Source of the DNA: Cellulomonas chengniuliangii | GTDB lineage: Bacteria; Actinomycetota; Actinomycetes; Actinomycetales; Cellulomonadaceae | Assembly (NCBI RefSeq): GCF_024508335.1 | Contig: NZ_CP101988.1 | Span: 1,612,001-1,676,000, forward strand | Length of the DNA stretch: 64,000 nt | Direction: 5' to 3' | Shown here: positions 34,687 through 43,341 of the stretch, in pieces | How the letters are laid out: every line of letters begins with the position of its first letter | How positions within the stretch are numbered: the stretch's first letter is position 1 | Program-made: the position numbers and the translations under genes | Notes under the pieces: generated by a model | What the model was told of the DNA's origin: nothing | Databases searched by the model: none | The model's input: only the letters and a program-made list of their open reading frames with translations

Positions 34687-35382
34687 ATGAGCTCACCTGT
34701 CTCCGTCCACGTGTGGTCCGACATCGCCTGCCCCTGGTGCTTCGTCGGAAAGCGCCGGTTCGAGCGCGCCGTCGCCGATTTCGAGGGCGAGGTCGTCGTC
34801 GAGTACCACTCGTTCGAGCTCGCCCCGGACACCCCGGTGGACTTCGAGGGCGACGAGGTCGAGTTCCTGGCGGGGCACAAGGGCATGCCGGTCGAACAGG
34901 TCCGGCAGATGCTCGACCAGATGACCGGGCTCGCCGCGGCCGAAGGGCTGGCGTTCGACTTCGGATCGGTGCGCCACACCAAGACCCTGTTGGCCCACCA
35001 GGCCTTGCACCACGCCAAGGAGCAGGGCAAGCAGCTGGACCTCGTGGAGAGGTTGTTCAGCGCGTACTTCGAGCAGGGGCGGCACGTCGGGCGCGCCGAG
35101 GAGCTCGCCGCGCTGGCCGCGGAGGTCGGCATCGACCCTGTGGACCTGCTCGAGGCCCTCGCCGACGGCCGTCACAGCACGGCGGTGGAGGCGGACATCG
35201 CTGCAGCCCGGCAGTTGGGGATCCGCGGCGTGCCGTTCTACGTGATCGACGACCGCTACGGGATCTCGGGAGCGCAGTCGCCAGACGTGTTCCGTTCCGC
35301 GCTTGAGCGGGCCGTGGAGGACAGGGCGGCGGCTGGCGGCCAGCCGGAGCAGCCCGAGTCGCCCGTGGCGGGCGCACGGTGA
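34687..35382 (+). CDS. DsbA family (FrnE-like) thiol oxidoreductase
   Basis: A 231-residue thioredoxin-fold protein. VHVWSDIACPWCFVGKRRFE at 7-26 contains the CPWC redox centre typical of FrnE/DsbA-type proteins; IRGVPFYVIDDRYGISGAQ near 180 has the cis-Pro loop. No signal peptide, so it is cytoplasmic. ATG 34687 is preferred to GTG 34681. Its stop overlaps the next small gene as GTGA. Confidence 0.92.
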   Translation: MSSPVSVHVWSDIACPWCFVGKRRFERAVADFEGEVVVEYHSFELAPDTPVDFEGDEVEFLAGHKGMPVEQVRQMLDQMTGLAAAEGLAFDFGSVRHTKTLLAHQALHHAKEQGKQLDLVERLFSAYFEQGRHVGRAEELAALAAEVGIDPVDLLEALADGRHSTAVEADIAAARQLGIRGVPFYVIDDRYGISGAQSPDVFRSALERAVEDRAAAGGQPEQPESPVAGAR

Positions 35383-35576
35383 GCGCCCGGCAGGACGGCC
35401 AGCCCGCGGGGGCGACGGGGAACGCCCGCGCGGCACGCGAGCCCGCCCCGCGTGGCGCCGTGCCCGCGCTGGCCAGCCTCGCGGCGCTGTCGTTCGAGCC
35501 GTGGGGCGATGAGGGTGCGGGCGCGTGCGCCGACGGGGTCTGCGACGTGCCGGACGCGGGAGCCGGCGACCGCTGA
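35379..35576 (+). CDS. Small protein with C-terminal CADGVC motif, coupled to DsbA gene
   Basis: A 65-residue protein starting at GTG 35379, overlapping the DsbA stop. Ala/Gly/Pro-rich and mostly disordered; the end reads GACADGVCDVPDAGAG with two cysteines four residues apart, the only cysteines. The coupling to a CPWC oxidoreductase suggests a redox substrate or partner. No family known to me. Confidence 0.6.
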   Translation: MSARQDGQPAGATGNARAAREPAPRGAVPALASLAALSFEPWGDEGAGACADGVCDVPDAGAGDR

Positions 35577-35598
35577 GCGGCTCCCGCGTCGGCGCTGG

Positions 35599-37476
35599 CT
35601 AGCCCTCGGCGCGTCGGACGGCCGCACGCGCCTCGAGGATGCTCACGTCGCGCACCGCGCCCTTGTCGGCGGACAGCGCCATCGCGGCGTAGGCGCGCAG
35701 GGCAGGGGAGACCACCCGGTCGCGTGACCGCGGCTGGTAGCCGCCGTCCGCCTCAAGACGGGCGCGCCGGGCGGCGAGCACGTCCTCGGGCACGTCGAGG
35801 CGGATGGACCGCCGGGGGATGTCGATGACGACGGTGTCGCCGTCCTCGACGAGGGCGATCGTCCCGCCCGCGGCGGCCTCGGGGGAGACGTGGCCGATCG
35901 AGAGGCCTGACGTCCCGCCGGAGAACCGGCCGTCGGTGACCAGCGCGCACGCCTTGCCCAGGCCGAGGCCCTTCAGGTACGAGGTCGGGTAGAGCATCTC
36001 CTGCATGCCCGGCCCGCCGCGCGGCCCCTCGTAGCGGATGACCACCACGTCGCCGGCCTTGACCCGCTTGGAGAGGATCGCCTCGACCGCGTCGTCCTGG
36101 GACTCGACCACGAGCGCGGGGCCGGAGAACGTCCAGATGGACTCGTCGACGCCCGCCGTCTTGACGATGCAGCCGTCCTCGGAGAGGTTCCCGCGGAGCA
36201 CCGCCAAGCCCCCGTCCACGGAGTACGCGTGCGCGACGTCGCGGATGCAGCCGTTGGCCGCGTCGACGTCGAGCTCATCCCAGCGCGAGGACTGAGAGAA
36301 CGCCTTGGCGGACCGCTGGCGGCCCGGCCCGGCGTGGAACAGCTCGACGGCCTCCTCTGAGGCGCTGCCGCCGCGCACGTCCCACTCCTTGAGCCAGGAC
36401 TCGAGCGAGGGGGAGTGCACCGAGTGGACGCCCTCGTGCAGCAGGCCGCCGCGGCGCAGCTCGCCCAGGATCGCGGGGATGCCGCCGGCCCGGTGCACGT
36501 CCTCCATGAGGTAGATGCCGTTCGGCGCCACCTTGGACAGGCAGGGCACCTGGCGCGAGCGCGCCTCGATGTCCTCGAGGGTGTAGTCGAGCTCGGCCTC
36601 GTGGGCGGCGGCGAGCAGGTGCAGCACCGTGTTCGTCGAGCCGCCCATGGCGATGTCGAGCGCCATGGCGTTGTCGAAGGCGTCGTGCGTGGCGATCGCA
36701 CGTGGGAGGACGCTCTCGTCGTCCTGCTCGTAGTACCGGCGCGCGATCTCCACCACGGTGCGCCCGGCGTCCTGGTACAGGGCGCGGCGTGCGGTGTGGG
36801 TGGCGAGGGTCGAGCCGTTGCCGGGCAAGCCCAGGCCGAGGGCCTCGATCAGGCAGTTCATCGAGTTCGCGGTGAACATCCCCGAGCACGAGCCGCACGT
36901 GGGGCACGCGGCCTCCTCGATGCGGTCGATGTCCGCGTCGGAGACTTTGTCGTCCACCGCCTCGGCGATGGCCGTGACCAGGTTCAGGCCGGTGCGCGTC
37001 GACCCGTCCGTCAGCGTCGCCGAGCCGCCCTCCATCGGGCCGCCGGAGACGAACACCGTCGGGATGTTGAGCCGCAGGGCGGCCATGAGCATGCCCGGCG
37101 TGATCTTGTCGCAGTTCGAGATACACACCAGCGCGTCGGCCCGGTGCGCCTCGACCATGTACTCGACCGAGTCGGCGATCAGGTCGCGGGACGGCAGGGA
37201 GTAGAGCATCCCCGCGTGGCCCATGGCGATGCCGTCGTCGACGGCGATGGTGTTGAACTCGCGCGCCACGGCGCCCGCCTCATGGATCGCCTCGGAGACG
37301 ATGCGGCCGACGGGCTGCAGGTGCGTGTGGCCGGGCACGAACTCGGTGAAGCTGTTCGCGACGGCGATGATCGGCTTGCCGATGTCCTCCCGGGCCACGC
37401 CGGCGGCGCGCAGCAGCGCGCGGGCTCCGGCCATGTTCCGGCCGTGGGTGACGGTTCTCGATCGCAACTGTGGCAT
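35599..37476 (-). CDS. ilvD: Dihydroxy-acid dehydratase
   Basis: The 625-residue iron-sulfur enzyme dehydrates dihydroxy-acids in valine, isoleucine and leucine synthesis. [17 protein letters not shown] near the start, [18 protein letters not shown] (CDKxxPG), [19 protein letters not shown] (cluster Cys) and [20 protein letters not shown] are diagnostic. Full length is about 615-620. ATG 37476 (MPQLRSRT) matches the start of known IlvD; GTG 37482 is two codons upstream. Confidence 0.96.
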   Translation of the reverse strand: MPQLRSRTVTHGRNMAGARALLRAAGVAREDIGKPIIAVANSFTEFVPGHTHLQPVGRIVSEAIHEAGAVAREFNTIAVDDGIAMGHAGMLYSLPSRDLIADSVEYMVEAHRADALVCISNCDKITPGMLMAALRLNIPTVFVSGGPMEGGSATLTDGSTRTGLNLVTAIAEAVDDKVSDADIDRIEEAACPTCGSCSGMFTANSMNCLIEALGLGLPGNGSTLATHTARRALYQDAGRTVVEIARRYYEQDDESVLPRAIATHDAFDNAMALDIAMGGSTNTVLHLLAAAHEAELDYTLEDIEARSRQVPCLSKVAPNGIYLMEDVHRAGGIPAILGELRRGGLLHEGVHSVHSPSLESWLKEWDVRGGSASEEAVELFHAGPGRQRSAKAFSQSSRWDELDVDAANGCIRDVAHAYSVDGGLAVLRGNLSEDGCIVKTAGVDESIWTFSGPALVVESQDDAVEAILSKRVKAGDVVVIRYEGPRGGPGMQEMLYPTSYLKGLGLGKACALVTDGRFSGGTSGLSIGHVSPEAAAGGTIALVEDGDTVVIDIPRRSIRLDVPEDVLAARRARLEADGGYQPRSRDRVVSPALRAYAAMALSADKGAVRDVSILEARAAVRRAEG

Positions 37477-37576
37477 GTGCACATCTCATCACTCCGACAT
37501 GGGTGCTGGCGTCACCGACCGGGCGCTGGACACCCGCGTCGGTGGTGGCCGGGACACGGCGACGCGCCCAGGGCGG

Positions 37577-38044
37577 TCAGACGGCGCCGGTCCCGCGCAG
37601 CCGGAGCAGGTCGCCATGAGCCGACGCAGCCTCCGGCCCGAGCGCGACCAGGTAGCGGCGGCCGTCCGACGTCGCGACCTCCACCACCTCGTCGTCACCC
37701 GTGCTGATGAGCACACCCTGCTTCCGGTGGCTGCTCTTGACTCCCCAGCCGCCGAAGTCCTCGAAGGGCCGCACCGTCCGCAGCTCGACCGACTCCACGT
37801 CCTCCCAGCGGATCGTGCGGCGCCAGAACGGCGCCAGTGCGACGGCCACACGCCTCTCGTCGGCGTAGAGGGCTGCCCCGGTGGCGAACACGATGACCAT
37901 GAGCAGGACGACCGCGACCCCCACGGCGACCCACTCGGCAGTGGACGACGCCGTCGCGGCGATCACGACGGCCACGATCGCCGGGCCGACGCCGATCATG
38001 AGCCGAAGCCCGAGGTGGAACGGGCGGAAGGCGATACGGCGCAA
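37577..38044 (-). CDS. PH-like domain membrane protein
   Basis: A 155-residue protein with two hydrophobic helices (LMIGVGPAIVAVVIAAT and WVAVGVAVVLLMVIVFATG) followed by a soluble part typical of bacterial PH-domain proteins (RRTIRWEDVESVELRT). It starts 18 bases after the lipoprotein stop, in the same direction. Function unknown. Confidence 0.75.
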   Translation of the reverse strand: MRRIAFRPFHLGLRLMIGVGPAIVAVVIAATASSTAEWVAVGVAVVLLMVIVFATGAALYADERRVAVALAPFWRRTIRWEDVESVELRTVRPFEDFGGWGVKSSHRKQGVLISTGDDEVVEVATSDGRRYLVALGPEAASAHGDLLRLRGTGAV

Positions 38045-38062
38045 TGGGAGGCTCCCGTCGGG

Positions 38063-38875
38063 TCAGAACGGCATGTCGGTCGTGATCTGCTCCGGGGCGG
38101 GCGCCGTCACGGGGGAGCCCGCGCCGAGGTTCGTGACGATGATCGTGGTGACCGAGCCGTTGAGCTCGTGGACCGTCTTCCGGGGGACGTCATCGCCGTC
38201 GACCCAGTACGTGAACGTCACGGTGGGCGGCAGGGCGTCCATGCCCTCCTCGAGCATGTCGCTGGCGGCCTCGGCGGAGAACTTGGCCGTGTCCAGCACC
38301 ACCTCGTAGGCCTGCACCTCGACGCCGTCGAGCACCTCGGGGGAGCCGACCGGCGTGACGCTCACCACCGCCTGCTCGGTCCCCTCGAAGCCCGACTCCA
38401 TGACGGCGTCGTCGAGCCCGCCGAACGCCGATGCCAGCTCGTTCGATGGGTCGTCGGGGTCGAGCTGGAGGAAGAGGTCGCCGGTCAGCATGGCCATCTT
38501 GAGGAACAACGCGCCGTCCACGAAGCGCAGCTCGAGCGCGCCGAGCTCCGAGTCTGAGATGACCATCGCGATGTTCTGCTTGCCGCCGGCGAGGTCGGCG
38601 GACCCGGTGATCTCCATCGGTGTGGCGCCCGTGACGGACAGGGCGACGTCGTAGCTCGTGAGCGCGGCCTCAGCCGCGGTCAGGCGCGCGATGACGTTCT
38701 CCGGAGTCAGCGGCTCGACGGTCGGCGTCGGCGTCGGCGTCGGGGTGGGGGTCTCCGCCTGTGTCCGGCTGGGCTTAGGTGACTCACTGGCGGCCGGCGA
38801 CCCGCCGCCACAGGCGGCCAGGCTCCCGGCGAGGAGGAGGGCGAGGGGCAGCGCGAGGAGACGGTCAGCAGGCAC
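38063..38875 (-). CDS. LppX/LprA/LprG-type lipoprotein
   Basis: A 270-residue protein with signal LLALPLALLLAGSLAAC (lipobox), a Ser/Pro/Thr-rich linker with TPTPTPTPT, and a body fitting the LppX_LprAFG family: LTAAEAALTSYDVALSVTG, FVDGALFLKMAMLTGDLF, YEVVLDTAKFSAEAA, TVTFTYWVDGDDVPRKTV. Family members carry lipids between membrane and envelope. GTG 38875 is chosen since GAAGG lies about ten bases upstream. Upstream, on the same strand, is the second tRNA set. Confidence 0.85.
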   Translation of the reverse strand: MPADRLLALPLALLLAGSLAACGGGSPAASESPKPSRTQAETPTPTPTPTPTVEPLTPENVIARLTAAEAALTSYDVALSVTGATPMEITGSADLAGGKQNIAMVISDSELGALELRFVDGALFLKMAMLTGDLFLQLDPDDPSNELASAFGGLDDAVMESGFEGTEQAVVSVTPVGSPEVLDGVEVQAYEVVLDTAKFSAEAASDMLEEGMDALPPTVTFTYWVDGDDVPRKTVHELNGSVTTIIVTNLGAGSPVTAPAPEQITTDMPF

Positions 38876-39053
38876 GGTGGACACACCTTCACGACGCCGC
38901 TGCTGCAGGCGGGGGTCCCGGTCGGGCGGAGCGGCACGTCGCGCGACGCGCACAGTGTGCTCGCCTGTGGCGCCCGCTTTGGCCGATGTGATGCGCGTTC
39001 ACCCGATCGGCTGAGATCGGGCGTGGTGGCGGGGCATCTATTCCGGAACCAGA

Positions 39054-39087
39054 ACAGGCTGCCCCGGCGAGTGCCGGAACAGCCTGT
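39054..39087 (-). terminator. Terminator hairpin of tRNA cluster 2
   Basis: ACAGGCTG (39,054-39,061) pairs with CAGCCTGT (39,080-39,087) and, inside, CCGGC with GCCGG, loop GAGT. It lies 14 bases past the tRNA-Val 3' end in the leftward direction. It differs in sequence from the cluster 1 terminator. Confidence 0.75.
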
Positions 39088-39101
39088 GACCTGCGTGATG
39101 C

Positions 39102-39176
39102 TGGTGGGCGATACTGGGATCGAACCAGTGACCTCTTCCGTGTCAGGGAAGCGCGCTACCGCTGCGCCAATCGCCC
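39102..39176 (-). tRNA. tRNA-Val(GAC), copy 2
   Basis: Same sequence as the first copy over the whole cloverleaf: acceptor GGGCGAT, anticodon GAC, discriminator A, encoded CCA at 39,102-39,104. Confidence 0.95.
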
Positions 39177-39192
39177 AGATGGTGGTGCTGCG

Positions 39193-39263
39193 AGGTGGAG
39201 ATGGGATTCGAACCCACGTATACGGCTTTGCAGGCCGCTGCCTCGCCACTCGGCCACTCCACC
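39193..39263 (-). tRNA. tRNA-Cys(GCA), copy 2
   Basis: Acceptor GGTGGAG/CTCCACC and anticodon GCA as in copy 1. It differs by a G for A in the D-loop and GTATACG in place of GTCCACG 3' to the anticodon stem, so the copies have diverged slightly. Confidence 0.95.
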
Positions 39264-39319
39264 CTGAGATCGTGAGTCCTCAGCGGTGCACTGGTGCGCC
39301 GATCAAGGATCCATCTCCG

Positions 39320-39391
39320 AGCGGACGACGGGATTCGAACCCGCGACCCTCACCTTGGCAAGGTGATGCTCTACCACTGAGCCACGTCCGC
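39320..39391 (-). tRNA. tRNA-Gly(GCC), copy 2
   Basis: Same cloverleaf as copy 1, anticodon GCC, discriminator U, no CCA. Upstream sequence GGCTCTCACCGGCGTT (39,408-39,423) also recurs before copy 1. A possible -10, TAGAGT, lies at 39,443-39,438, with TTGGAC 19 bases farther out. Confidence 0.95.
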
Positions 39392-39514
39392 ACGACACTT
39401 CCGCCGGGCTCTCACCGGCGTTCCGTGTGCGTCCCAGACTCTAACTGACGAGTTCGGCGTGCGTCCAACCGGCCCCCGCAGACGCGCGCCCGCCGTGATG
39501 GGTACGGTGGCGCC

Positions 39515-40642
39515 GTGCCCCTGACCAGCCACTCCACGCCGCCCGAGCGCGACGGGGCCTTGTCGGGCGAGGCGTGGTTCGCCGGCGTCCGCGCGCGGGG
39601 GGTAGTCGAGTCCATCGACGTCCTCGCGACCCCCGAGCGGCTGCGTGCTCCCGGCTTCTGGGCGGTCGTCGGGGACTTCGACGGCCCGGTGCGCGCCTGG
39701 CGGTTCGCCGACGTCGACCGTTCGTCGCCCGCTGCCGCCGACACCGGGACCGAGGCGTGGGACGGCCCGCCCGCGGGCGCGTGGACCTCCTCGATGAGTC
39801 GGCGGGAGTACCGGGACGCTGTGGAGCAGACGCGTGCGGCGATCAAGCAGGGGAGGGTCTACCAGGCGAATATCTGCCGAGTGCTCTCTGCCCCGCTCGC
39901 GGGGCGCGACGGCGCGGAGCCCGACGCCCGGGCGTTGTCGGCGGTGCTCGCCCGCGGCAACCCGGCGCCGTACGCGGGCGGCGTCCACGTGCCGCACGGC
40001 GCGGGGCAGCGCCCCGTCTGGGTCGTCACGGCGTCGCCCGAGCTGTTCCTGCGCGTCGACGGGGGAGCGGTCGCCTCCGCGCCCATCAAGGGGACGGCCG
40101 AGCACCCCGACGCCTTGCAGGCCAAGGACCGCGCGGAGAACGTCATGATCACCGACCTGGTGCGCAACGACCTGCAGCGCGTGTGTGAGCCCGGCACCGT
40201 GGAGGTCGTCGACTTGTTGGCCGTCGAGGCGCATCCGGGCCTGGTGCACCTGGTCTCAACCGTGCAGGGGGCCCTCCGGCCGGAAGTGGCCGCCTCGCCA
40301 CGGCTGTGGGCCCATCTGCTGGGGGCCGCCTACCCGCCCGCCTCTGTCTCCGGCGCCCCGAAGAGCTCGGCGCTGCAGGTCATCGCCGAGCTCGAGCGCG
40401 CCCGCCGTGGGCCCTACTGCGGCGTCGTCGGGTGGGTCGACGTGGCTGAGGACGGCGCGGCACGCGCCGAGCTGGCGGTGGGCATCCGCACGTTCTGGTG
40501 GTCGCCGGACGGTGCGCGTGGCGGGGAGTTGCGGTTCGGGACGGGCGCCGGCATCACGTGGGGCAGCGACCCGCAGGCCGAGTGGGACGAGACCGAGCTC
40601 AAGGCGCGCCGGCTGGTCGCCCTCGCGTCGTCGCCCCGCTGA
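39515..40642 (+). CDS. pabB: Aminodeoxychorismate synthase component I (chorismate-binding)
   Basis: The 375-residue enzyme aminates chorismate in folate (p-aminobenzoate) synthesis. It has only the C-terminal chorismate-binding domain: GRVYQANICRVLSA, ASPELFLRV, PIKGTAEH (PIKGT), NVMITDLVRNDL, HLVSTVQG, PPASVSGAPKSSAL and FGTGAGITWGSDP are diagnostic. The following pabC supports PabB rather than TrpE. GTG 39515 lies seven bases after a TACGGT -10-like box, so the mRNA may be leaderless. Confidence 0.9.
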   Translation: MPLTSHSTPPERDGALSGEAWFAGVRARGVVESIDVLATPERLRAPGFWAVVGDFDGPVRAWRFADVDRSSPAAADTGTEAWDGPPAGAWTSSMSRREYRDAVEQTRAAIKQGRVYQANICRVLSAPLAGRDGAEPDARALSAVLARGNPAPYAGGVHVPHGAGQRPVWVVTASPELFLRVDGGAVASAPIKGTAEHPDALQAKDRAENVMITDLVRNDLQRVCEPGTVEVVDLLAVEAHPGLVHLVSTVQGALRPEVAASPRLWAHLLGAAYPPASVSGAPKSSALQVIAELERARRGPYCGVVGWVDVAEDGAARAELAVGIRTFWWSPDGARGGELRFGTGAGITWGSDPQAEWDETELKARRLVALASSPR

Positions 40643-40710
40643 GGCACGCCGCGGACCCGATCCTGCCGCGCACGCCACACGGGCCGCCGCGCGGCGCCAC
40701 ACTGGCCCTC

Positions 40711-41586
40711 ATGAGCGAGCCGACGCGTCCGGTGATCTGGTCCGAGGGGCGCCTGCTGGGCCCCGACGAGCCGCTGGTGACAGCCGTGGACCACGGCCTG
40801 ACCGTGGGGGACGGGGTCTTCGAGACCTGCGGCGTCGTGCGCGGCCAGGCGTTCGCGCTGACCCGGCACCTGCGGCGGTTGGCGCGCTCGGCACGAGGCC
40901 TCGGCCTGCCGGCGCCGGACGAGGCGGCGGTCCGCGCAGGCGTCGAGGCGGTGCTCGCCGCCAGCGGCCCGGACATCGGGCGCGTCAGGATCACCGTGAC
41001 CGGCGGCCCTGGGCCCCTCGGCTCGCAGCGATTCGCCCCCGAGCAGGCCCACCCGACCGTGATCGTCCTCGGCGGCCCGGCGCCCCGCTCCCCGGTGGCG
41101 CGTGTCGCGCGCGTGCCGTGGGTGCGCAACGAGCGCTCGGCCGTCGCCGGGCTCAAGACCACCTCGTACGCGGAGAACGTCGTCGCGCTGGCGGAGGCCT
41201 ACCGCCAGGGCGCCGACGAGGCGTTGCTCGCGAACACGATCGGCGAGCTCTGCGAGGGGACGGGCTCCAACGTGTTCGTGGAGCGTGACGGCGAGCTCCT
41301 CACCCCGCCGTTGTCGAGCGGCTGCCTGGCGGGCATCACGCGCGAGCTGCTGCTCGAGTGGTCCGCCGCGGAGGGCCTGCCGGCGCGCGAGGCCGCCCCG
41401 GGAGAGCTGGCCTACGCGGTGCTCGACGACGTGGTCGCAGGCCGGGCCGGGCTGGCCCTCAGCGGGTCGGTCCGCAACGTGTCGCCGGTGGTCGCGGTGG
41501 ACGGGCGGCCGGTCGAGGCGGGTGCGCTCAGCGAGGCGGCGAGGAGGCTCTTCGAGGAGCGGATGGCGCAGGACGTCGACCCGTGA
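40711..41586 (+). CDS. pabC: Aminodeoxychorismate lyase
   Basis: A 291-residue fold-type IV PLP enzyme. It removes pyruvate from aminodeoxychorismate to give p-aminobenzoate. VDHGLTVGDGVFETCGV near 30-46, GLKTTSYAENVVALAEA (PLP Lys in LKTTSY), EGTGSNVFVERDGEL and LSSGCLAGITRELLLE match the family. ATG 40711. It is 68 bases after pabB, likely in one operon. Confidence 0.9.
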   Translation: MSEPTRPVIWSEGRLLGPDEPLVTAVDHGLTVGDGVFETCGVVRGQAFALTRHLRRLARSARGLGLPAPDEAAVRAGVEAVLAASGPDIGRVRITVTGGPGPLGSQRFAPEQAHPTVIVLGGPAPRSPVARVARVPWVRNERSAVAGLKTTSYAENVVALAEAYRQGADEALLANTIGELCEGTGSNVFVERDGELLTPPLSSGCLAGITRELLLEWSAAEGLPAREAAPGELAYAVLDDVVAGRAGLALSGSVRNVSPVVAVDGRPVEAGALSEAARRLFEERMAQDVDP

Positions 41587-41608
41587 GCGATCCGCGAGCC
41601 TCGATCGC

Positions 41609-41911
41609 CTAGACGTCCACGAGGGTGACCCGCACGTGGGCGGTGTCGCCGATGTCGAGGCCCTCGGCCTTCCGCACCGCCTTCTTGACCGGCAGCACGT
41701 AGCCGCCCCGTCCGCCGTCGGGGAAGATCGACGTCCGCCAGCTCGTGCCGCCGATCGTCACGTCCACCCGCAGCGAGCCGAACCCGCGCGCGTACCGGTC
41801 GGCGACGTCCGCGATCTCGTCGGAGGCTTCTGCGGGCAGGGTCACGAAGGTCCACGTCTCGGTCCGCCGGGCCTCCCAGACCCAGACGGCGGCGTCGAAC
41901 TCGTACGTCAT
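41609..41911 (-). CDS. DUF1905 family protein
   Basis: A 100-residue protein. YEFDAAVWVWEARRTETWTF (start), FGSLRVDVTIGGTSWRTSIFP and GGYVLPVKKAVRKAEGLDIG match DUF1905, a small beta-barrel domain of unknown role. ATG 41911. Convergent with pabC. Confidence 0.85.
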   Translation of the reverse strand: MTYEFDAAVWVWEARRTETWTFVTLPAEASDEIADVADRYARGFGSLRVDVTIGGTSWRTSIFPDGGRGGYVLPVKKAVRKAEGLDIGDTAHVRVTLVDV

Positions 41912-41953
41912 GCTGCCCCCCGGTGTCGAGCTTTGATCTGGACGGGCACGCGA

Positions 41954-41985
41954 CAGGCCGGCCACCTGAGCGGGTGGCCGGCCTG
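41954..41985 (-). terminator. Terminator hairpin downstream of the ssgA-like gene
   Basis: Arms 41,954-41,966 (CAGGCCGGCCACC) and 41,973-41,985 are exact complements with loop TGAGCG. It lies 25 bases past the ssgA-like stop. It also sits upstream of the DUF1905 gene start. Confidence 0.8.
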
Positions 41986-42009
41986 CGGCGAAGTGCGGGA
42001 GTCGCCCTC

Positions 42010-42438
42010 TCAGGCGGTCAGGAGCGCGGCGATGAGCGCGGAGATCTCGCTCTCCATGCGATCGCTCTCCGAGCCGAGGGGCACGAGGGCCTGGGTGGCG
42101 GCGAGGAAGCGCTCGAAGGGCTCGGCGGGAGTCGCGAGCAGCGCGCTGCCCTCGACGCCGCTGAGCGAGAGGAGCGCGTAGTCGGGGTCCTCGTCCCGCC
42201 ACACCTGCACGTCGCCGGTTCCGGCGGGGGCGTCGCTCCGCGCCAGCATCCCCTGTACGAGGAGCTCGCGGCCGAGCAGCCAGGTGGACATGGTGTGAGG
42301 GCCGGTGAAGACAGCGCGAACCGTGTACGGGTCGGCTATCCGGAATGAGATCTCTGCGGTCACCGGGATCACGCTCGCGTCGGAGCTGATCAACTGCATG
42401 GTGACGACCTCGACGACGTCAAATGACTGCTGCGTCAC
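42010..42438 (-). CDS. SsgA family cell-division/sporulation regulator
   Basis: A 142-residue protein of the SsgA-like (SALP) family that guides septum placement and wall remodelling in actinomycetes. ISFRIADPYTVRAVFTG, WLLGRELLVQGM, GDVQVWRDEDPDYALLSLSG and EGSALLATPAEPFERFL fit the family throughout. GTG 42438 has AGGAGG six bases upstream; the long reading past it is not needed. It is divergent from tRNA-Val(CAC). Confidence 0.93.
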   Translation of the reverse strand: MTQQSFDVVEVVTMQLISSDASVIPVTAEISFRIADPYTVRAVFTGPHTMSTWLLGRELLVQGMLARSDAPAGTGDVQVWRDEDPDYALLSLSGVEGSALLATPAEPFERFLAATQALVPLGSESDRMESEISALIAALLTA

Positions 42439-42573
42439 CGGAGTCCTCCTGATTCGCACGGGAGTGGAGATGCCATCATGGCAGTGGGAGGCGGCTTCGT
42501 GGGGATATTCGTCCCAGAGTTCACCCATCAGGCCCTGAGACGGGTCCAGTTCGGAATATCGCCCAACGTTGGG

Positions 42574-42579
42574 TAGCAT
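42574..42579 (+). promoter_or_regulatory. Candidate -10 box for tRNA-Val(CAC)
   Basis: TAGCAT lies 51 bases before the tRNA 5' end, with TTCGGA 18 bases farther upstream as a possible -35. Placement suits a housekeeping-sigma promoter; untested. Confidence 0.45.
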
Positions 42580-42630
42580 TCTCGACGTCAACCACGGTGG
42601 ACGGCCTGCGGGTCGTGCTCTCGTGACGAC

Positions 42631-42705
42631 GGGCGATTGGCTCAGTGGTAGAGCGCCTCGTTCACACCGAGGAGGTCACTGGTTCGAACCCAGTATCGCC
42701 CACCA
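42631..42705 (+). tRNA. tRNA-Val(CAC)
   Basis: Acceptor GGGCGAT pairs with ATCGCCC at 42,695-42,701; the anticodon loop TTCACAC gives CAC; the T-arm contains GGTTCGAACCC; CCA is encoded at 42,703-42,705. Another valine isoacceptor, on the opposite strand from the two GAC copies. Confidence 0.95.
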
Positions 42706-42722
42706 TCGTTTGCGCAGGTCAG

Positions 42723-42752
42723 AGGCCGGTTCCCGAGTGCGGGGACCGGCCT
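42723..42752 (+). terminator. Terminator hairpin of tRNA-Val(CAC)
   Basis: AGGCCGGTTCCC (42,723-42,734) pairs with GGGGACCGGCCT (42,741-42,752), one G-U pair, loop GAGTGC. It begins 18 bases after the tRNA. Confidence 0.75.
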
Positions 42753-42780
42753 TCGCGCTTCCCGGGACACCCGGGCGAGG

Positions 42781-43140
42781 TCAGGCATCGGACGCCTCAA
42801 GCGTGGGGGCCTCGGCGGGTGTCGCCGACGACGCGGGCGTCGGAGCCGCGAGCGAGGCGAGCAGCAGGTCGTCGCGCCGTCCCAGGGGTGGACGTCGTGC
42901 CGGGCCCACAGCCCTGCGGAAGGCCTCGCTCGCGACCGAGAGCTCCCCGACGATCTGGACGACTCGCGGGTCGCCGACGTCTGCGCCCGCCGACTGGTGG
43001 AATGCGGCCACCATGCCGCCCTGCGCCTTCTCGGAGTCGGGGCACAGGGCGGCCTCGGCCGGGTCCAAGAACACAGTGCGCAACCAGCTCTCGCCGACGC
43101 GGATGTTGGGCGAGATCGCTGTGACGAGCTCGTTGGCCAC
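42781..43140 (-). pseudogene. MmyB-like (XRE-type) regulator C-terminal remnant
   Basis: Reading leftwards, ANELVTAISPNIRVGESWLR, TVFLDPAEAALCPD, AAFHQSAGADVGDPRVVQIV and GELSVASEAFRR match the ligand-binding domain that follows the HTH in MmyB-type regulators. After FRR the expected LWARHDV appears only in the +1 frame: TTCCGCAGGGCTGTGGGCC carries one extra G, near 42,910. The HTH half is missing and the C-terminus is shortened, so the gene is dead. Confidence 0.75.
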
Positions 43141-43341
43141 ATGCGGGCCGTACGCGTCGGCGGTGTCGATGTGGGTGACCCCGAGCTCGACCGCCTCTCG
43201 GATCACCCGGATGGCCTGGTCGCGGTCACGGGGCGGCCCCATCACCCCGGGGCCCGTGAGCTGCATCGCGCCGTAGCCGGTGCGGGTGACGACCAGGTCG
43301 TCGCCGAGCCCTTGCGGCTGCTGCTCGGCTCGGACGCGCAC
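43126..43341 (-). pseudogene. Aldo/keto reductase N-terminal remnant
   Basis: About 70 codons reading leftwards from GTG 43341 give GLGDDLVVTRTGYGAMQL, VMGPPRDRDQAIRVIREAVE, LGVTHIDTADAYGPHVANEL, the first strand and helix plus the catalytic Asp/Tyr region of aldo/keto reductases. Similarity stops at ANEL (43,126-43,140), where the same frame runs into the MmyB-like remnant. The rest of the barrel is absent. Confidence 0.8.

Noticed and set aside
38715-38755. GTCGGC repeats as a regulatory element
   Set aside because: They encode the Thr-Pro linker of the lipoprotein and are explained by that.
33864-39391. tRNA repeats as integration (att) sites of a genomic island
   Set aside because: No integrase, excisionase or phage gene lies between or near the copies, and the enclosed genes have the same base composition and housekeeping character as the rest.
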